A DNA stretch of 64,000 bases from Candidatus Rokuibacteriota bacterium (GCA_016188005.1 JACPIQ010000116.1:1-64000); one strand, 5' to 3'; shown: positions 17,676 to 26,735, numbered from the stretch's first letter. A program made the numbers and translations. The notes: generated by a model from the sequence alone, not told the origin.

Positions 17676-19172
17676 CTAGTCCGCCGTAAAGGTCCGGTAG
17701 TCGATCGGGTTCTGAACAGTTTGCTTGCGGTTGTAGCCCCGCGGCACGTGGCATCCGGGTGCGCACTTGCCGCCATTGGCGTACTTGACGTAATTCGTCT
17801 TCACTTCCCACCCGCCGAAGGGGACGCCCTCACGAATGTGCTTCGGGCGATGGGAGGCATGGGTCTCGTGGCAGGCGCGGCAGGTCCGCCCCTTGATCTG
17901 GTTGACGTGGCGGAAGTGGAGGCTCTCGCTGCCGTTCCGGAAGCCGGTCAGCGTGGTCGTGCTGCGCTCGAGGGCGAGGGTGGGCTCATGGCAGCCGAAG
18001 CAGAGTCCGTACTGCTCGCGGGCGAACGGCGCGTAGAACTCCTGCGGGTACGGCCGGCGCAGGATGCGGAAGTTGTCGGTGCCGTGGGGGTCGTGGCAGG
18101 CCGCGCAATCCTGCTGCCGGATGGGGCCATGCCAGTCCCTGTGCTCGCCGAGGAACGCTTTCATGTTCACGAGCATCTTGCCATCCGTCGCCTTCCGCTC
18201 GCGGTCGTGGCAGCGGAGGCAGAGCACCATCGGGGTGTCCTGGAGCTGCTTGGGGAAGTTCGTGAAGTGCGGGTCGTGGCAGTTGAGGCACCGGCGCTCG
18301 ATCTTCACGGCCTCATGATCCGTCCGGGCCGTCCCCACCTGGGTCTTCTTGTCCGGGTGGCAGCCGAAGCAGAGCTCGGGAACCGACCGCTGCACGCGGT
18401 AGGGGTTGGGCGAGGTGTGGGGGTCGTGGCAGTTCGAGCAGTCCAGCCGTGCCGGCACGTGCCCGAAGCGCTTGGGCGTGAACTCCGCGCGCTTCTCCGT
18501 GTGGCACGTGTAGCAGAGCTCGGGCCCCTGCTTGACGAGCCGGTACGGGTACGGAGAGGTGTGGGGGTCGTGGCAGGCAACGCACTGGCCCTCCGCCACC
18601 GGGCCGTGAACCTCCCGCTCGAGGGTCTTGTCGCGGTCGTGACACTGGTAGCAGAGCTGGCTCGGGGGGCTCTTCCGCAAGCGATACCGGTACGGCGACT
18701 GGTGCGGGTCGTGGCAGGCCCCGCAGAGGCCGAAACGCACGGGCCCGTGCACGACCTTCTGCGAGTCCATGCGCTGCTCGTGGCACATGTAGCAGAGGTC
18801 CCGCTCCGCCCGCGCCATTCGGAAGGCGTGCTTCTCACCGTCGTACGCCGTCTTCTCGTCCTTCGGCGTGTGGCACTTGGTGCACTCCCCGGCCGCCACC
18901 GGGCCGTGAACGTACCGGGCCTGGCCCATCTGGCTGTGACATGCCCCGGTCACGCACGACGGCTTGGCCGCGCGTTGCGCGACCGGGGCCGGCGCGGCGG
19001 AGGTGGGCCTGGCAGGGACCGGCGCCCCGGGGGCCGGCTTGGCGGGCGCCGTCGGCGCCTGCGGCGCCGGCGCGCTCGGCGGCGCGGCCTTGGGCTGGGC
19101 GTGGGCGGCCGCGGGCAATGCCATGAGTGACGCCGCGAGCCCGCCGAGCAGGACGACGACGCGCACGATCAT
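17676..19172 (-). CDS. Large exported multihaem cytochrome c, 13 CxxCH plus two atypical haem sites
   Basis: 498 aa. Signal peptide ending AAAHAQ, an Ala/Pro-rich linker to about residue 70, then closely spaced haem sites: 13 canonical CxxCH (from CTKCH to CRACH) in HDPHxSPxPYR-like repeats. At the N-terminal end CVTGACH has the CX4CH form, and near the C terminus CAPGCH has CX3CH spacing. Both atypical motifs are conserved in the sister protein at 20518-21942, so they are probably used, giving up to 15 haems. Likely a periplasmic or outer-surface electron carrier. The GTG/ATG start overlaps the preceding cytochrome gene stop (ATGA at 19169-19172). Confidence 0.9.
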   Translation of the reverse strand: MIVRVVVLLGGLAASLMALPAAAHAQPKAAPPSAPAPQAPTAPAKPAPGAPVPARPTSAAPAPVAQRAAKPSCVTGACHSQMGQARYVHGPVAAGECTKCHTPKDEKTAYDGEKHAFRMARAERDLCYMCHEQRMDSQKVVHGPVRFGLCGACHDPHQSPYRYRLRKSPPSQLCYQCHDRDKTLEREVHGPVAEGQCVACHDPHTSPYPYRLVKQGPELCYTCHTEKRAEFTPKRFGHVPARLDCSNCHDPHTSPNPYRVQRSVPELCFGCHPDKKTQVGTARTDHEAVKIERRCLNCHDPHFTNFPKQLQDTPMVLCLRCHDRERKATDGKMLVNMKAFLGEHRDWHGPIRQQDCAACHDPHGTDNFRILRRPYPQEFYAPFAREQYGLCFGCHEPTLALERSTTTLTGFRNGSESLHFRHVNQIKGRTCRACHETHASHRPKHIREGVPFGGWEVKTNYVKYANGGKCAPGCHVPRGYNRKQTVQNPIDYRTFTAD

Positions 19173-20503
19173 GGCAAGCGCTCCCGGTGGATGAGGTAGG
19201 CGGTGACCACGCGCGCCTCTTCCTCCGTCAACTTGAGGTTCGGCATCCGGGTGTCGAGATAGTGCGAGGGATTGAGCACGAAGCGGTAGACCCAGGCGGG
19301 GTTCAGGCGCCGGCCGGCGAGCGTCAGGTCCGGACCGATACCGCCGGGTCTCGAGCCGATCCGGTGGCAGTTATCGCAGAACTTCTCCGAGAAGAGCCGC
19401 TCCCCCTCCGGCGCGAGCTTCGGACTGATCGCTGCGGCGGGCAGCGGCTTCAGGGTCTCGTCCTTGAGTCGCGCCATGATGTAGTCGGTCAGCGTCGCGA
19501 CCCCGCCGTCGGTGAGGCGGAAGTCGGGCATGCGGGCGTCCGAGCCCATGATGGCGTACTCCGGCTTGATCTGTACGGGGCGGCGCAGGAACCCTTCGAG
19601 CCACTCTCGCGTGACGCGGCTTCCCTGGAAGCCGAGCGGCGGACCCACTCGCTTGCCCTCCGGGAAGCCAGCGATCCGGTGGCAGCCGACGCAGTTGAGG
19701 CGGACGAGGAGGCTGCGGCCCATTGCCGCGTTTGCCTCCCTGTGCTCGTTCTTGGCCGCAGCAAAGCCCGGCTGGGGCGCCCTCTCCCTGCGCGAGGTCA
19801 GGTAGTCTCGCAACGCCAGGATCTGGGCTGTCTCGTCGCCACCCAGGATGTCGTCCGGCCCGGACTTGTCGTCGGCAAAGAACGAGGGCATCTTCGTGTT
19901 CGGGACGATCTTCGACGGGTCCCGGAGCCACCGCACGATCCAGTCGGGATCCAGCCGGTCCGGCACGCGCTCGAGGTTGGGGCCCCATTCCTCCGGCTTG
20001 CCGGCCGGCTTGCGATCGCCGTCGAAGTGGCAGCTGAGGCAGTCCAGGTAGTCCTTGCTCATGAGCTTCAGCGCGGCCTCGCGGGCGGACGCGCTGAGGG
20101 TCCCCCGGTGGCGGTGCGCCGGCGGCAGGGGGGAAGCCGAGCGGTCCTTCAAGCTCGCGAGCCCCTCGGTCAGCGCCACGGCTTCCTCGTCAGTCAGCCT
20201 GAAGTTCGGCATGCGGGCCCGGATCGCGGGACGGATCGTCTGGGGCGACTTGAGGAACGCGAACAACCAGTCCGGCCTGACACGGTCGCCCTCGGCGGTG
20301 AGGAGCGGGGCCTCCTGGCGGACCTGCGTGGTGTGGCCCGGGATGTCATGGCACACGGGACACCCGAGTCGCTCGATGAGGGCGCGCCCCGTCTCCTGCG
20401 CCTCGACGGGAGCGTTCCATGGCAACGCGAGGACGGCGACGATGACGGCCAGCCCCGCGAGGAGCAGGCTCAGGAACGGCGTCAGCCTCGGCCGCCACCT
20501 CAC
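19169..20503 (-). CDS. Exported tetrahaem cytochrome c
   Basis: 444 aa. N-terminal signal/anchor (LTPFLSLLLAGLAVIVAVLA), then four class I-like cytochrome c units with CPVCH, CLSCH, CVGCH and CDNCH. Each is followed by a repeated MPNFRLTDEEA-like sequence (MPNFRLTDEEAVALTE, MPDFRLTDGGVATLTD, MPNLKLTEEEARVVTA), where the Met is the likely distal haem ligand. GTG 20503 is chosen: it has GAGGGG about 9 nt upstream and yields a good signal. The frame upstream overlaps the preceding gene. It lies between the two ~15-haem genes, so it may link them to the inner-membrane chain. Confidence 0.85.
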   Translation of the reverse strand: MRWRPRLTPFLSLLLAGLAVIVAVLALPWNAPVEAQETGRALIERLGCPVCHDIPGHTTQVRQEAPLLTAEGDRVRPDWLFAFLKSPQTIRPAIRARMPNFRLTDEEAVALTEGLASLKDRSASPLPPAHRHRGTLSASAREAALKLMSKDYLDCLSCHFDGDRKPAGKPEEWGPNLERVPDRLDPDWIVRWLRDPSKIVPNTKMPSFFADDKSGPDDILGGDETAQILALRDYLTSRRERAPQPGFAAAKNEHREANAAMGRSLLVRLNCVGCHRIAGFPEGKRVGPPLGFQGSRVTREWLEGFLRRPVQIKPEYAIMGSDARMPDFRLTDGGVATLTDYIMARLKDETLKPLPAAAISPKLAPEGERLFSEKFCDNCHRIGSRPGGIGPDLTLAGRRLNPAWVYRFVLNPSHYLDTRMPNLKLTEEEARVVTAYLIHRERLP

Positions 20504-20517
20504 CCCAGCACCGCCCC

Positions 20518-21942
20518 TCACTTGTTCGCCACCGCGGTCACCCGGTCGTAGCCGCGCGACACGTGGCACCCGGGCGTGCAACGGCCGCCGGTGTCGGTCT
20601 TCTGGTAGTTCGTCGGAACCTCCCAGCGGCCGAAGGACACGGACTCGCGGATCTGCTTGGGCCGCTTCGAGGCGTGCGTCTCGTGGCACGCGCGGCACGT
20701 GCGCCCCTTGTCCGGCCGGTTGACATGGACGAAGTGGAGGTTCTTCTCCCCGTTGCGGAAGTTGGTGAGCTTCACGGTCGAGGCCTCGAGGGCGAGAGTG
20801 GGCTCGTGGCAACCGAAGCAGAGGGCGTACTGCTCACTGGAGAACGGCGCATAGAACTGCCGCGGGTAGGCGCGGCGGAGAATACGGAAGTTGTCGGAGC
20901 CGTGCGGGTTGTGGCACGCAGGGCAGTCGCCCTGGCGGATGGGACCGTGGATCACGGGGTTGTCGGCCAGCCAGGCCTTCATGTTCATGATCTTGCCGGT
21001 TGGCGTTTCGAGCTCCTTGTCATGACAGCTCAGGCAGAGCTGGGCGGCCACCGCGCGCAGCTGCTTCGGCTGGTCGGCCGTGTGCGGGTCGTGGCAGTTC
21101 AGGCACTTCTTCTCGATCTTGTAGGCATCGTGCTGCGTGCGCGCTCCGGCGACATGCTTGCCCTGGGCCTGATGGCACGAGAAACAGAGCTCGGGGACCG
21201 GCTTGCGCGTGCGCGCCGGGTTGTCCGAGGTGTGGGGATCGTGGCAGCCGTTGCAGTTCTCGCGCGCCGGCTTGTGGCTGAACTTCCGCGTCGCGAACTC
21301 CTGCTTGCGCTCCTCGTGGCAGCCGAGGCAGAGCGTGTTGCCCTGAGCCGTGAGCCTCACCTTGTCCTTGCCCTGGTGCGGGTCGTGGCAGGCCGTGCAC
21401 TCGCCCAGGGCGACGGGACCGTGCACCTCCCTCGACGTCGTCTTGTCGTCCTTGTGGCACTTGAAGCAGAGCTTGGAAACCGGCGTTTCCTTGAGGCGAA
21501 AGCGATTCGGGGACTGATGAGGGTCGTGGCAGAACGAGCACTGCCCCCACTGGACCGGCCCGTGGACCACGGGCAGCGTGTTCTTCCGCTCGTGGCACGT
21601 GTAGCAGAGGTCGGCGCCATGGGCCACCAGCTCGAAGTCGCCCTCCGAATCCTTCGCTTTGGACGGGTGCGCCACGTTGGGCTTGGGGGTGTGACAGGCC
21701 TTGCACGCGCCAACGACCACCGGGCCGTGCACATACCGGTCCACCCCCATCTTGGCGTGACAGCCGCCGGTCGTGCACGAGGACCCGGCCGGCGGCGCAC
21801 CCTTGGCGGGCGGACCGGGCGTGGGTGCTGCGGTGGCCTGGGCCGGCTTGGTCGAGCCACCGCGGGGCTGGGCAGAGGCCGCCAGCGCCAGGGCGAGCGC
21901 CAGCACCGAGCAGGCGCCCACTGCGACCCAGCGGCCGATCAC
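20518..21942 (-). CDS. Large exported multihaem cytochrome c, sister of the protein at 17676-19172
   Basis: 474 aa, first gene of the long minus-strand operon. Signal peptide (LALALAASAQ), Pro/Ala-rich linker, then 13 CxxCH motifs (CKACH to CRACH) and the same two unusual ones as its sister: CTTGGCH (CX4CH) first and CTPGCH (CX3CH) last. Repeats of the CHDPHQSPNRFRL and CFGCHEPTLALE type match the other protein almost unit by unit, so the pair arose by duplication. GTG 21942 has GGGGCGAGG just upstream. A candidate -24/-12 promoter (22026-22011) precedes it. Confidence 0.9.
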   Translation of the reverse strand: MIGRWVAVGACSVLALALALAASAQPRGGSTKPAQATAAPTPGPPAKGAPPAGSSCTTGGCHAKMGVDRYVHGPVVVGACKACHTPKPNVAHPSKAKDSEGDFELVAHGADLCYTCHERKNTLPVVHGPVQWGQCSFCHDPHQSPNRFRLKETPVSKLCFKCHKDDKTTSREVHGPVALGECTACHDPHQGKDKVRLTAQGNTLCLGCHEERKQEFATRKFSHKPARENCNGCHDPHTSDNPARTRKPVPELCFSCHQAQGKHVAGARTQHDAYKIEKKCLNCHDPHTADQPKQLRAVAAQLCLSCHDKELETPTGKIMNMKAWLADNPVIHGPIRQGDCPACHNPHGSDNFRILRRAYPRQFYAPFSSEQYALCFGCHEPTLALEASTVKLTNFRNGEKNLHFVHVNRPDKGRTCRACHETHASKRPKQIRESVSFGRWEVPTNYQKTDTGGRCTPGCHVSRGYDRVTAVANK

Positions 21943-22010
21943 AGCCTCGCCCCGACATCATCAAGTCCATGCCGCTGTCTTGCGCTCACACCTGCCTCCC
22001 AGGGATCACC

Positions 22011-22026
22011 AGCAACGGCTATGCCG
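22011..22026 (-). promoter_or_regulatory. Candidate sigma-54 (-24/-12) promoter of the multihaem operon
   Basis: On the minus strand the sequence CGGCATAGCCGTTGCT has GG and GC exactly 10 nt apart and matches the TGGCACG-N4-TTGCW consensus at GGCA and TTGCT. Transcription would begin near 22000, giving a leader of about 58 nt before GTG 21942. A palindrome (22099-22112) lies 73 nt upstream, a normal distance for an activator site. Confidence 0.45.
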
Positions 22027-22098
22027 ATCCCCGGGCCCCAGGTGGCTTGATCTTCGGGCACTTACCCGGCTGGCAGCCGGCGGTAAACTCACTGTGAG

Positions 22099-22112
22099 GG
22101 GGAAGCTTCCCC
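22099..22112. promoter_or_regulatory. Palindrome GGGGAAGCTTCCCC, candidate activator site
   Basis: Perfect 14-bp palindrome between two divergent transcription units. Related GGGGAA-TTCCCC elements occur at 39425, 42991 and 43293. Next to it a second inverted repeat, TGGGTG-AAAA-CACCCA (22118-22133), could be a half-overlapping operator. Placement 73 and 86 nt from the flanking candidate -24/-12 elements fits an enhancer for an NtrC-type regulator. Confidence 0.4.
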
Positions 22113-22198
22113 AATAGTGGGTGAAAACACCCAGTCGGTGCTCTCACGCGTCATCCCGAAAGCGTCCCACCCCCCGAGGGAGCCGGGCTTGGCCGTTC

Positions 22199-22212
22199 GG
22201 CATCCCGCTTGC
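22199..22212 (+). promoter_or_regulatory. Candidate -24/-12 element (or weak sigma-70 promoter) before 22228
   Basis: CGGCATCCCGCTTGCT (22198-22213) has GG and GC 10 nt apart and shares CGGCAT-N5-TTGCT with the divergent promoter at 22011-22026. If used, RNA would start only about 4 nt before ATG 22228. A sigma-70 reading (TTGGCC 22189-22194, TACTCT 22213-22218) also predicts an almost leaderless transcript. Either way the gene has no clear ribosome-binding site. Confidence 0.3.
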
Positions 22213-22227
22213 TACTCTCCTCGGGAC

Positions 22228-22821
22228 ATGAGGCCTCTCATCACCGCGGTACTGGCTGTAGCCCTCGTCCTCCCGCACCCCGCGTCAGCGGTATGGTCGG
22301 GCCTGAACGAACAGCAGGTTCAGGAGGCGCTCTCCCTCGCCACGGCCGCGTACGAGCGCTGGCGCAAGGAGGGAGGGGCCATCGACGACGTGGACCGCGA
22401 GTACCTGGTCAGTCTGGGGCCCGACACCGGCAGCGCGATCCTCTTCACCGAGTTCTCGACTCTGACGCTGGAGCATCGTCGGTGGCTCGCCATCGGACGG
22501 AAGATCGAACCCAAGGAGATCGAGCTGATTGCGGAGCGGTTCCGGAACCAGTTCAAGTTCTCCGTGACCCTCGTGGGCGAGAGCCGGGACTTCCTGCGCC
22601 AGTACCAGGTGCGGCTCCTCCAGTCCGGGGTGAGCAGGGAGCCGCTCAAGGCGGAGGTGTTCCGCGGGGTGCGTCAGGGAACGTCGAATCGCTGGGTCGC
22701 CCTCGGCGAGTACACCTTCTCGGTCGAGAAGCTGGACCTCGCCGGCGCCTTGAGTCTGGTGTGCCAGACCGCGGGGGGCAAGGAAATCCGCTTCGAGTTC
22801 GATCTCTCCCGGCTGCGATAG
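22228..22821 (+). CDS. Exported protein of unknown function
   Basis: 197 aa. Clear signal peptide (LITAVLAVALVLPHPASA) followed by a soluble domain with a helical first part (LNEQQVQEALSLATAAYERW) and a beta-rich second part (YTFSVEKLDLAGALSLVCQT). No known motif or haem site. The start at ATG 22228 is set by the signal peptide; the frame is open back to 22117. It is transcribed divergently from the multihaem operon across a shared regulatory region, which hints at a link with it, and is convergent with the membrane/TPR gene downstream. Confidence 0.65.
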   Translation: MRPLITAVLAVALVLPHPASAVWSGLNEQQVQEALSLATAAYERWRKEGGAIDDVDREYLVSLGPDTGSAILFTEFSTLTLEHRRWLAIGRKIEPKEIELIAERFRNQFKFSVTLVGESRDFLRQYQVRLLQSGVSREPLKAEVFRGVRQGTSNRWVALGEYTFSVEKLDLAGALSLVCQTAGGKEIRFEFDLSRLR

Positions 22822-22845
22822 CCCGCCGGGAGGATCGCCTTTCTC

Positions 22846-25230
22846 TCAGGACCGCGGCGCCCCGTCCAGCGCCTGCCGGGCTCTCCTGGCCCAGTAGCCT
22901 CGCGGATCCAACCGCAGGTACTCGGCGAAGTGGGCCCGCGCCCGGGCCGCCTGGCCCCGCCGCTCGTGGATCAGCGCGAGACCGTAGTGGGCGTTGGCGA
23001 AGGCCGGGTCCGCCTCGAGGGCACGCTGCTGCTGGACCATGGCCTCGTCGAGCCGCCCGAGGTCGAAGTACACGTAGCCCAGGTTGCTGAGCGCGGCCGG
23101 ACTCCGCGGGCTCAGCTGAAGGGACAGGCCGAAGGCCGCGATCGCCTCGTGGTGCCGGCCTTCCCGGTAAAGCTGAACGCCACGGCGGAAATGCTCCTCG
23201 GCCTTGACCCGGGTGAGTACCCGCGGAAAGGCCGCCTCGAGGCGCTCCGCACGCTCGGCGCGCCCGGTGCGGCGATAGGCAGCGAGGAGGACCGGGTACG
23301 CCTCCAGCAGACTTGGGCTTCGTTCGAGCGCCCGCTCCAGGCTGTGAATCGCCCGCCGGTCGTCGCCGGCCTTGGCAGCGAGAATGCCGATGTTGTAGAG
23401 CACATCGGCCGTCTCGTCGAGGGCGGCGGCCTTCGTGTAGTACTCGAGCGCACGGGCTGGCTGGGCCAGACGAGCATGGGCGAAGGCCAGCCCCTGGTAG
23501 ACGTTGGCGAGGTGGCTCCAGGGGCCCGGGAAGTCGCGCACCCGGCCCAGGACCTGGATGGCCTCGGCATGGCGGCCGCCGTCGTTGTAGAGGAAGCCCA
23601 GCAGCGCCAGTCCCATGGAGGAGCCGGTGTCGGCGACGTTGCGCTTCAGCTCGGCCTCGATCGCCGCCGGCGGCACGCCTGCCCGGAGCTGGCGCCGCAG
23701 GTGCAGGGCACCGTTGACCGGCCTGACATGTCGGTACTCGTCCCGCTGGGCCACAGCGGCCAGCGGCCCCGCGCGGTGCACGTAGACCAGGACCAGATCA
23801 TCCCAGTAGACGAGTGCCCAGGGAGCCGAGTTCCATCCCAGGTCCATGTCGGGAACATCGCTCCCCAGCCCGGAGGGCAAGACCGGATAGTCCACGAGGG
23901 CGATCTCGAACCCATAGGTTGACCGCAGCTTCTCGAGCCGCACCGGATTCTCCCGGACGACCATGGCCTCATCCAGCAGCCCGGCTGGCACGTGACCCCG
24001 GCCGTCCGTGAAGGGCGCAAGCCTCGGGAAGTCGCGCCAGGCGATGTAGCCGCCCCAGTGGAAGACGTTGAAGACTCGTCCGGAGGCGCCGACGCGCTCG
24101 AGGTAGCGGAGGGCGCCGTCGGGAATCATCACGGCGTTGATCCCGAAGCCGGGCTCCTTCAGAGAATCTCCCAGGGGCCCCGTCCGCGTCGCCCAGAGCC
24201 CGAGCACCGCCAGCCCGAGGCCCGCGGCTGCGACCGCCGCCGGGAGCGTGAGGCGACGGGCCCAGGCCTCCCCCAGACGCCCGATCAGCGCGCGAAGGTG
24301 GCGGGCCAGCACCGGCGCGCTCACCACCGCGAAGAGGAACATGAAGCGCCTGGCCGAGAAGGCGAGGTAGGCGAAGGGAAGGACCAGGAGCAGGGACACG
24401 ATGGACAGACGCTTGACGGTCAGGGCGAAGGCCAGCCCCAGGAGTGCCGCGATCACGAAGGGCGCGTTCTGCTGGCCGAAGCGCGGCGGCTGGAGCTCGC
24501 TGATCTCGTGGAGGAACCAGGGGGCTCCGGCGAGCCGGAACGGTGCCAGCAGCGGGTCGACTCCGTAGGGGTTCAGGAGAGAAACCAGGATGACAGCGGT
24601 GAAGACCGCGGCCACGACCCGGAGCTGACGGGGGGACGGCGTGCCCGGCAGCGCGAGGCCCCACCGGGCGCGCGCAACCGACTGCAGCGCCCCGCCGGCC
24701 AGGACGGCCACGAACGGCACGACGCCCACCACGATGCTCGGGTGCATGTTCACCCAGATGACCTGGAGCGCCGGCAGCGCGTACAGGTAGCGGCGTCCCT
24801 CGTAGAGATAGGCATCGAGCGCATAGACCGTGAAGGCCAGGAACACCATCAGTACGAGGTCCGGGCGCTCGACGAAACGGTGTCGGACGACGAGGAGCAT
24901 CGGGACCAGGACCACGCACGCGAGAGCCACGGCCAGGAGCTCGCGCCCGGGCGGATCGCGGGGGCAGAGGCAGCCCTTCAGCAGGATCCAGAAGGCCAGC
25001 GTGGCGACGGCCGCCTTGAGGAGGATCACCCCCGCGAGCCCGCCGGCGGCCTGGACGAGGTAGAGCAGGAGCCCGAAGAGCCACTCCGGGTTGTAGTACG
25101 GCAACGCGGCGCCTGGATAGCTGAAGGGCTCGGTGGCCGGGAAGCCCCGCTCCTGGACGATGGCCCGTCCCAGGGCCAGGTGCGTCCAGGCGTCGGTATC
25201 CTCGATCTTCACGACCCCGAGGACGAGCAC
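22846..25230 (-). CDS. Polytopic membrane protein with C-terminal TPR repeats
   Basis: About 794 aa. The first ~340 residues hold around ten hydrophobic helices with loops resembling membrane glycosyltransferases of the PMT/GT39-like superfamily (KIEDTDAWTHLALGRAIVQE, PEWLFGLLLYLVQ), though catalytic residues cannot be confirmed. A soluble middle part contains HWGGYIAWRD, and residues from about 550 form TPR repeats (LSLQLSPRSPAALSNLGYVY). It follows a dolichol-phosphate-mannose-synthase-like GT2 gene by a short overlap or gap, suggesting lipid-linked sugar transfer to exported proteins or glycans. The true start may be further upstream: the frame is open to 25268 and GGAGG lies there, but no ATG/GTG/TTG is present in that piece. 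Confidence 0.65.
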   Translation of the reverse strand: MLVLGVVKIEDTDAWTHLALGRAIVQERGFPATEPFSYPGAALPYYNPEWLFGLLLYLVQAAGGLAGVILLKAAVATLAFWILLKGCLCPRDPPGRELLAVALACVVLVPMLLVVRHRFVERPDLVLMVFLAFTVYALDAYLYEGRRYLYALPALQVIWVNMHPSIVVGVVPFVAVLAGGALQSVARARWGLALPGTPSPRQLRVVAAVFTAVILVSLLNPYGVDPLLAPFRLAGAPWFLHEISELQPPRFGQQNAPFVIAALLGLAFALTVKRLSIVSLLLVLPFAYLAFSARRFMFLFAVVSAPVLARHLRALIGRLGEAWARRLTLPAAVAAAGLGLAVLGLWATRTGPLGDSLKEPGFGINAVMIPDGALRYLERVGASGRVFNVFHWGGYIAWRDFPRLAPFTDGRGHVPAGLLDEAMVVRENPVRLEKLRSTYGFEIALVDYPVLPSGLGSDVPDMDLGWNSAPWALVYWDDLVLVYVHRAGPLAAVAQRDEYRHVRPVNGALHLRRQLRAGVPPAAIEAELKRNVADTGSSMGLALLGFLYNDGGRHAEAIQVLGRVRDFPGPWSHLANVYQGLAFAHARLAQPARALEYYTKAAALDETADVLYNIGILAAKAGDDRRAIHSLERALERSPSLLEAYPVLLAAYRRTGRAERAERLEAAFPRVLTRVKAEEHFRRGVQLYREGRHHEAIAAFGLSLQLSPRSPAALSNLGYVYFDLGRLDEAMVQQQRALEADPAFANAHYGLALIHERRGQAARARAHFAEYLRLDPRGYWARRARQALDGAPRS

Positions 25231-25267
25231 GCACGCCAGCAGCAGTCCGGTCAGGAGTCGCTCGATG

Positions 25268-25984
25268 TCAGGCCTCCGTGCGGTCGAATCCCTCGCGCCT
25301 CAGCGAGGTGAGCGAGACCGACAGCAGCATCTTGAAGGCGTAATAGACGGGCCGCAGGCCCGAGTGCATCGAGCGGCCGCCTCGCCTGCCGTACATGCGT
25401 ACGGGAACCTCCTGGATCCGGAAGCGGGAGCGCTGGAGCATGAGCAGCACGTCGGCGTCCGGATAGTCCGACGGGTAGCGGTCCGCCGCCAGGAAGCGCA
25501 CCACGTCACCGGAGAGCGCCTGGAACCCGGAGGTGACGTCAGTGAGCCGGGTGCCACCCAGCAGGAAGGCGAGCCGGGAGAAGAGCTGCATCCCGATGCG
25601 CCGGATGAGATCGGGACGATAGTCATCCTTGCCGAGGAACCGGGAGCCCAGGGCCACGTCCGCCCCTCCGCCGGCGATGGCCTCCACGAGGGCGGGGATA
25701 TCGGCCGGCTCGTGCTGGCCGTCGCCGTCGAGCTGCACCACGCAGTCGTGACCGTGGCGGAGGGCGTACTTGTACCCTGTCTGGAGCGCCACTCCGTAGC
25801 CCATGTTGAAGGGGAGCCGCACGACACGCGCCCCGGCCGCTCGGGCGATCGACGCAGTCCCATCCGTCGAGCCGTCGTCCACCACGACGACCGGAACCCC
25901 GGGAACCGCGGTCCGGATGGCGCCCACCACCCGCGCGATGGACGCGGCTTCGTTCAAGGCGGGGATGAGGACGATGGGGTTCAT
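25268..25984 (-). CDS. Glycosyltransferase family 2, dolichyl-phosphate mannose synthase type
   Basis: 238 aa. GT2 fold with PIVLIPALNEAASI, VVVVDDGSTDGT, QLDGDGQHEP (the DxD metal site) and TSGFQALS, which are the standard landmarks of DPM1/polyprenyl-phosphate sugar transferases. No C-terminal membrane domain. It would make polyprenyl-phosphate sugar on the cytoplasmic face, used by the membrane protein encoded next. ATG 25984 is chosen, with GAGGG 6 nt upstream; ATG 25990 is the alternative. Confidence 0.85.
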   Translation of the reverse strand: MNPIVLIPALNEAASIARVVGAIRTAVPGVPVVVVDDGSTDGTASIARAAGARVVRLPFNMGYGVALQTGYKYALRHGHDCVVQLDGDGQHEPADIPALVEAIAGGGADVALGSRFLGKDDYRPDLIRRIGMQLFSRLAFLLGGTRLTDVTSGFQALSGDVVRFLAADRYPSDYPDADVLLMLQRSRFRIQEVPVRMYGRRGGRSMHSGLRPVYYAFKMLLSVSLTSLRREGFDRTEA

Positions 25985-25990
25985 GACCAT

Positions 25991-26735
25991 CCCTCGCTCA
26001 TTCCGTGGGGCCTTTCACCCACTTCCTCCATGGTGGAACCATTATCGAGCCATTCTAGTGCATTCGGGGTGCCACCCCCCTCGGGGGGCCGGGGCCATCC
26101 CGGGAACGCCCGGGTGGGAGACGGCCGCCACAGAGAAGGCTGCGGGGAAGCCGCCGCGCAGCAGCGGGGTCGCGGCGACGTGGGAGGGAAGAGCCTCCCG
26201 GCGCCCCCGTGTCGTCGCCCGAGGGTCGCTGGCGCTGGCATCGGGAATGCTGCTCTCTACGAAACGGCGGCGGACCTGGGCGGAGGAGCGGGCGGCACAC
26301 TGCCGCCGGCTGCATGAGCGAGGGGGGTGGCGGAGGCCAACCGTCGCGAGGGACGAGAGCTTGCAGGAATGACGGAGACGCTCCGCGGAATCGTGGCTCC
26401 TGCACGATGCCGCAGCCAACGGCCTCGAACTCGCGGCTCCGTAAGGGACATCGCCACGGGTGGCGACTCAGCATGTTCCGCCCGGGGGGACCCACTGCCC
26501 CCGCCGGGCACATTATCTACGTATCTCTGTATCTCTGAGACGGCACACGAGAGAATGAGCACGACATGAGAGCCGCGAAGGCCCCACTCGAGCGCCGGAC
26601 GCCGACCAGTCAGAAGGGCCATGAGCGCCGCCGCGGAGCAGCCCGGCGTGCCACGATCCGCCCGTCCTCGCTCGGTCTCCCCTGCAGGCAGCGGCGTCTT
26701 CTTTCGCCTCCGCTGAGCTTGACGATCGGCCCTGC
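25991..26735. other. Long intergenic region with GC-rich inverted repeats
   Basis: No convincing gene is seen in these 745 nt, which separate divergently transcribed glycan genes. Strong short hairpins occur: CCCCCC-TC-GGGGGG (26075-26088), CCCGGG-AACG-CCCGGG (26099-26114) and CGCCAC-GG-GTGGCG (26452-26465). At 26521-26538 the octamer GTATCTCT is repeated in tandem. The region probably carries promoters for both directions; none is clear enough to place. Confidence 0.4.

Noticed and set aside
15864-19130. 1088-codon open frame on the plus strand
   Set aside because: It lies antisense to the HEAT, thioredoxin-fold and 15-haem cytochrome genes; those have signal peptides, CxxCH motifs and overlapping starts. 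The long frame is a product of high GC content.
26055-26569. Coding frames in the 745-nt intergenic region
   Set aside because: Short overlapping frames on both strands, no ribosome site, no domain, and many inverted repeats.
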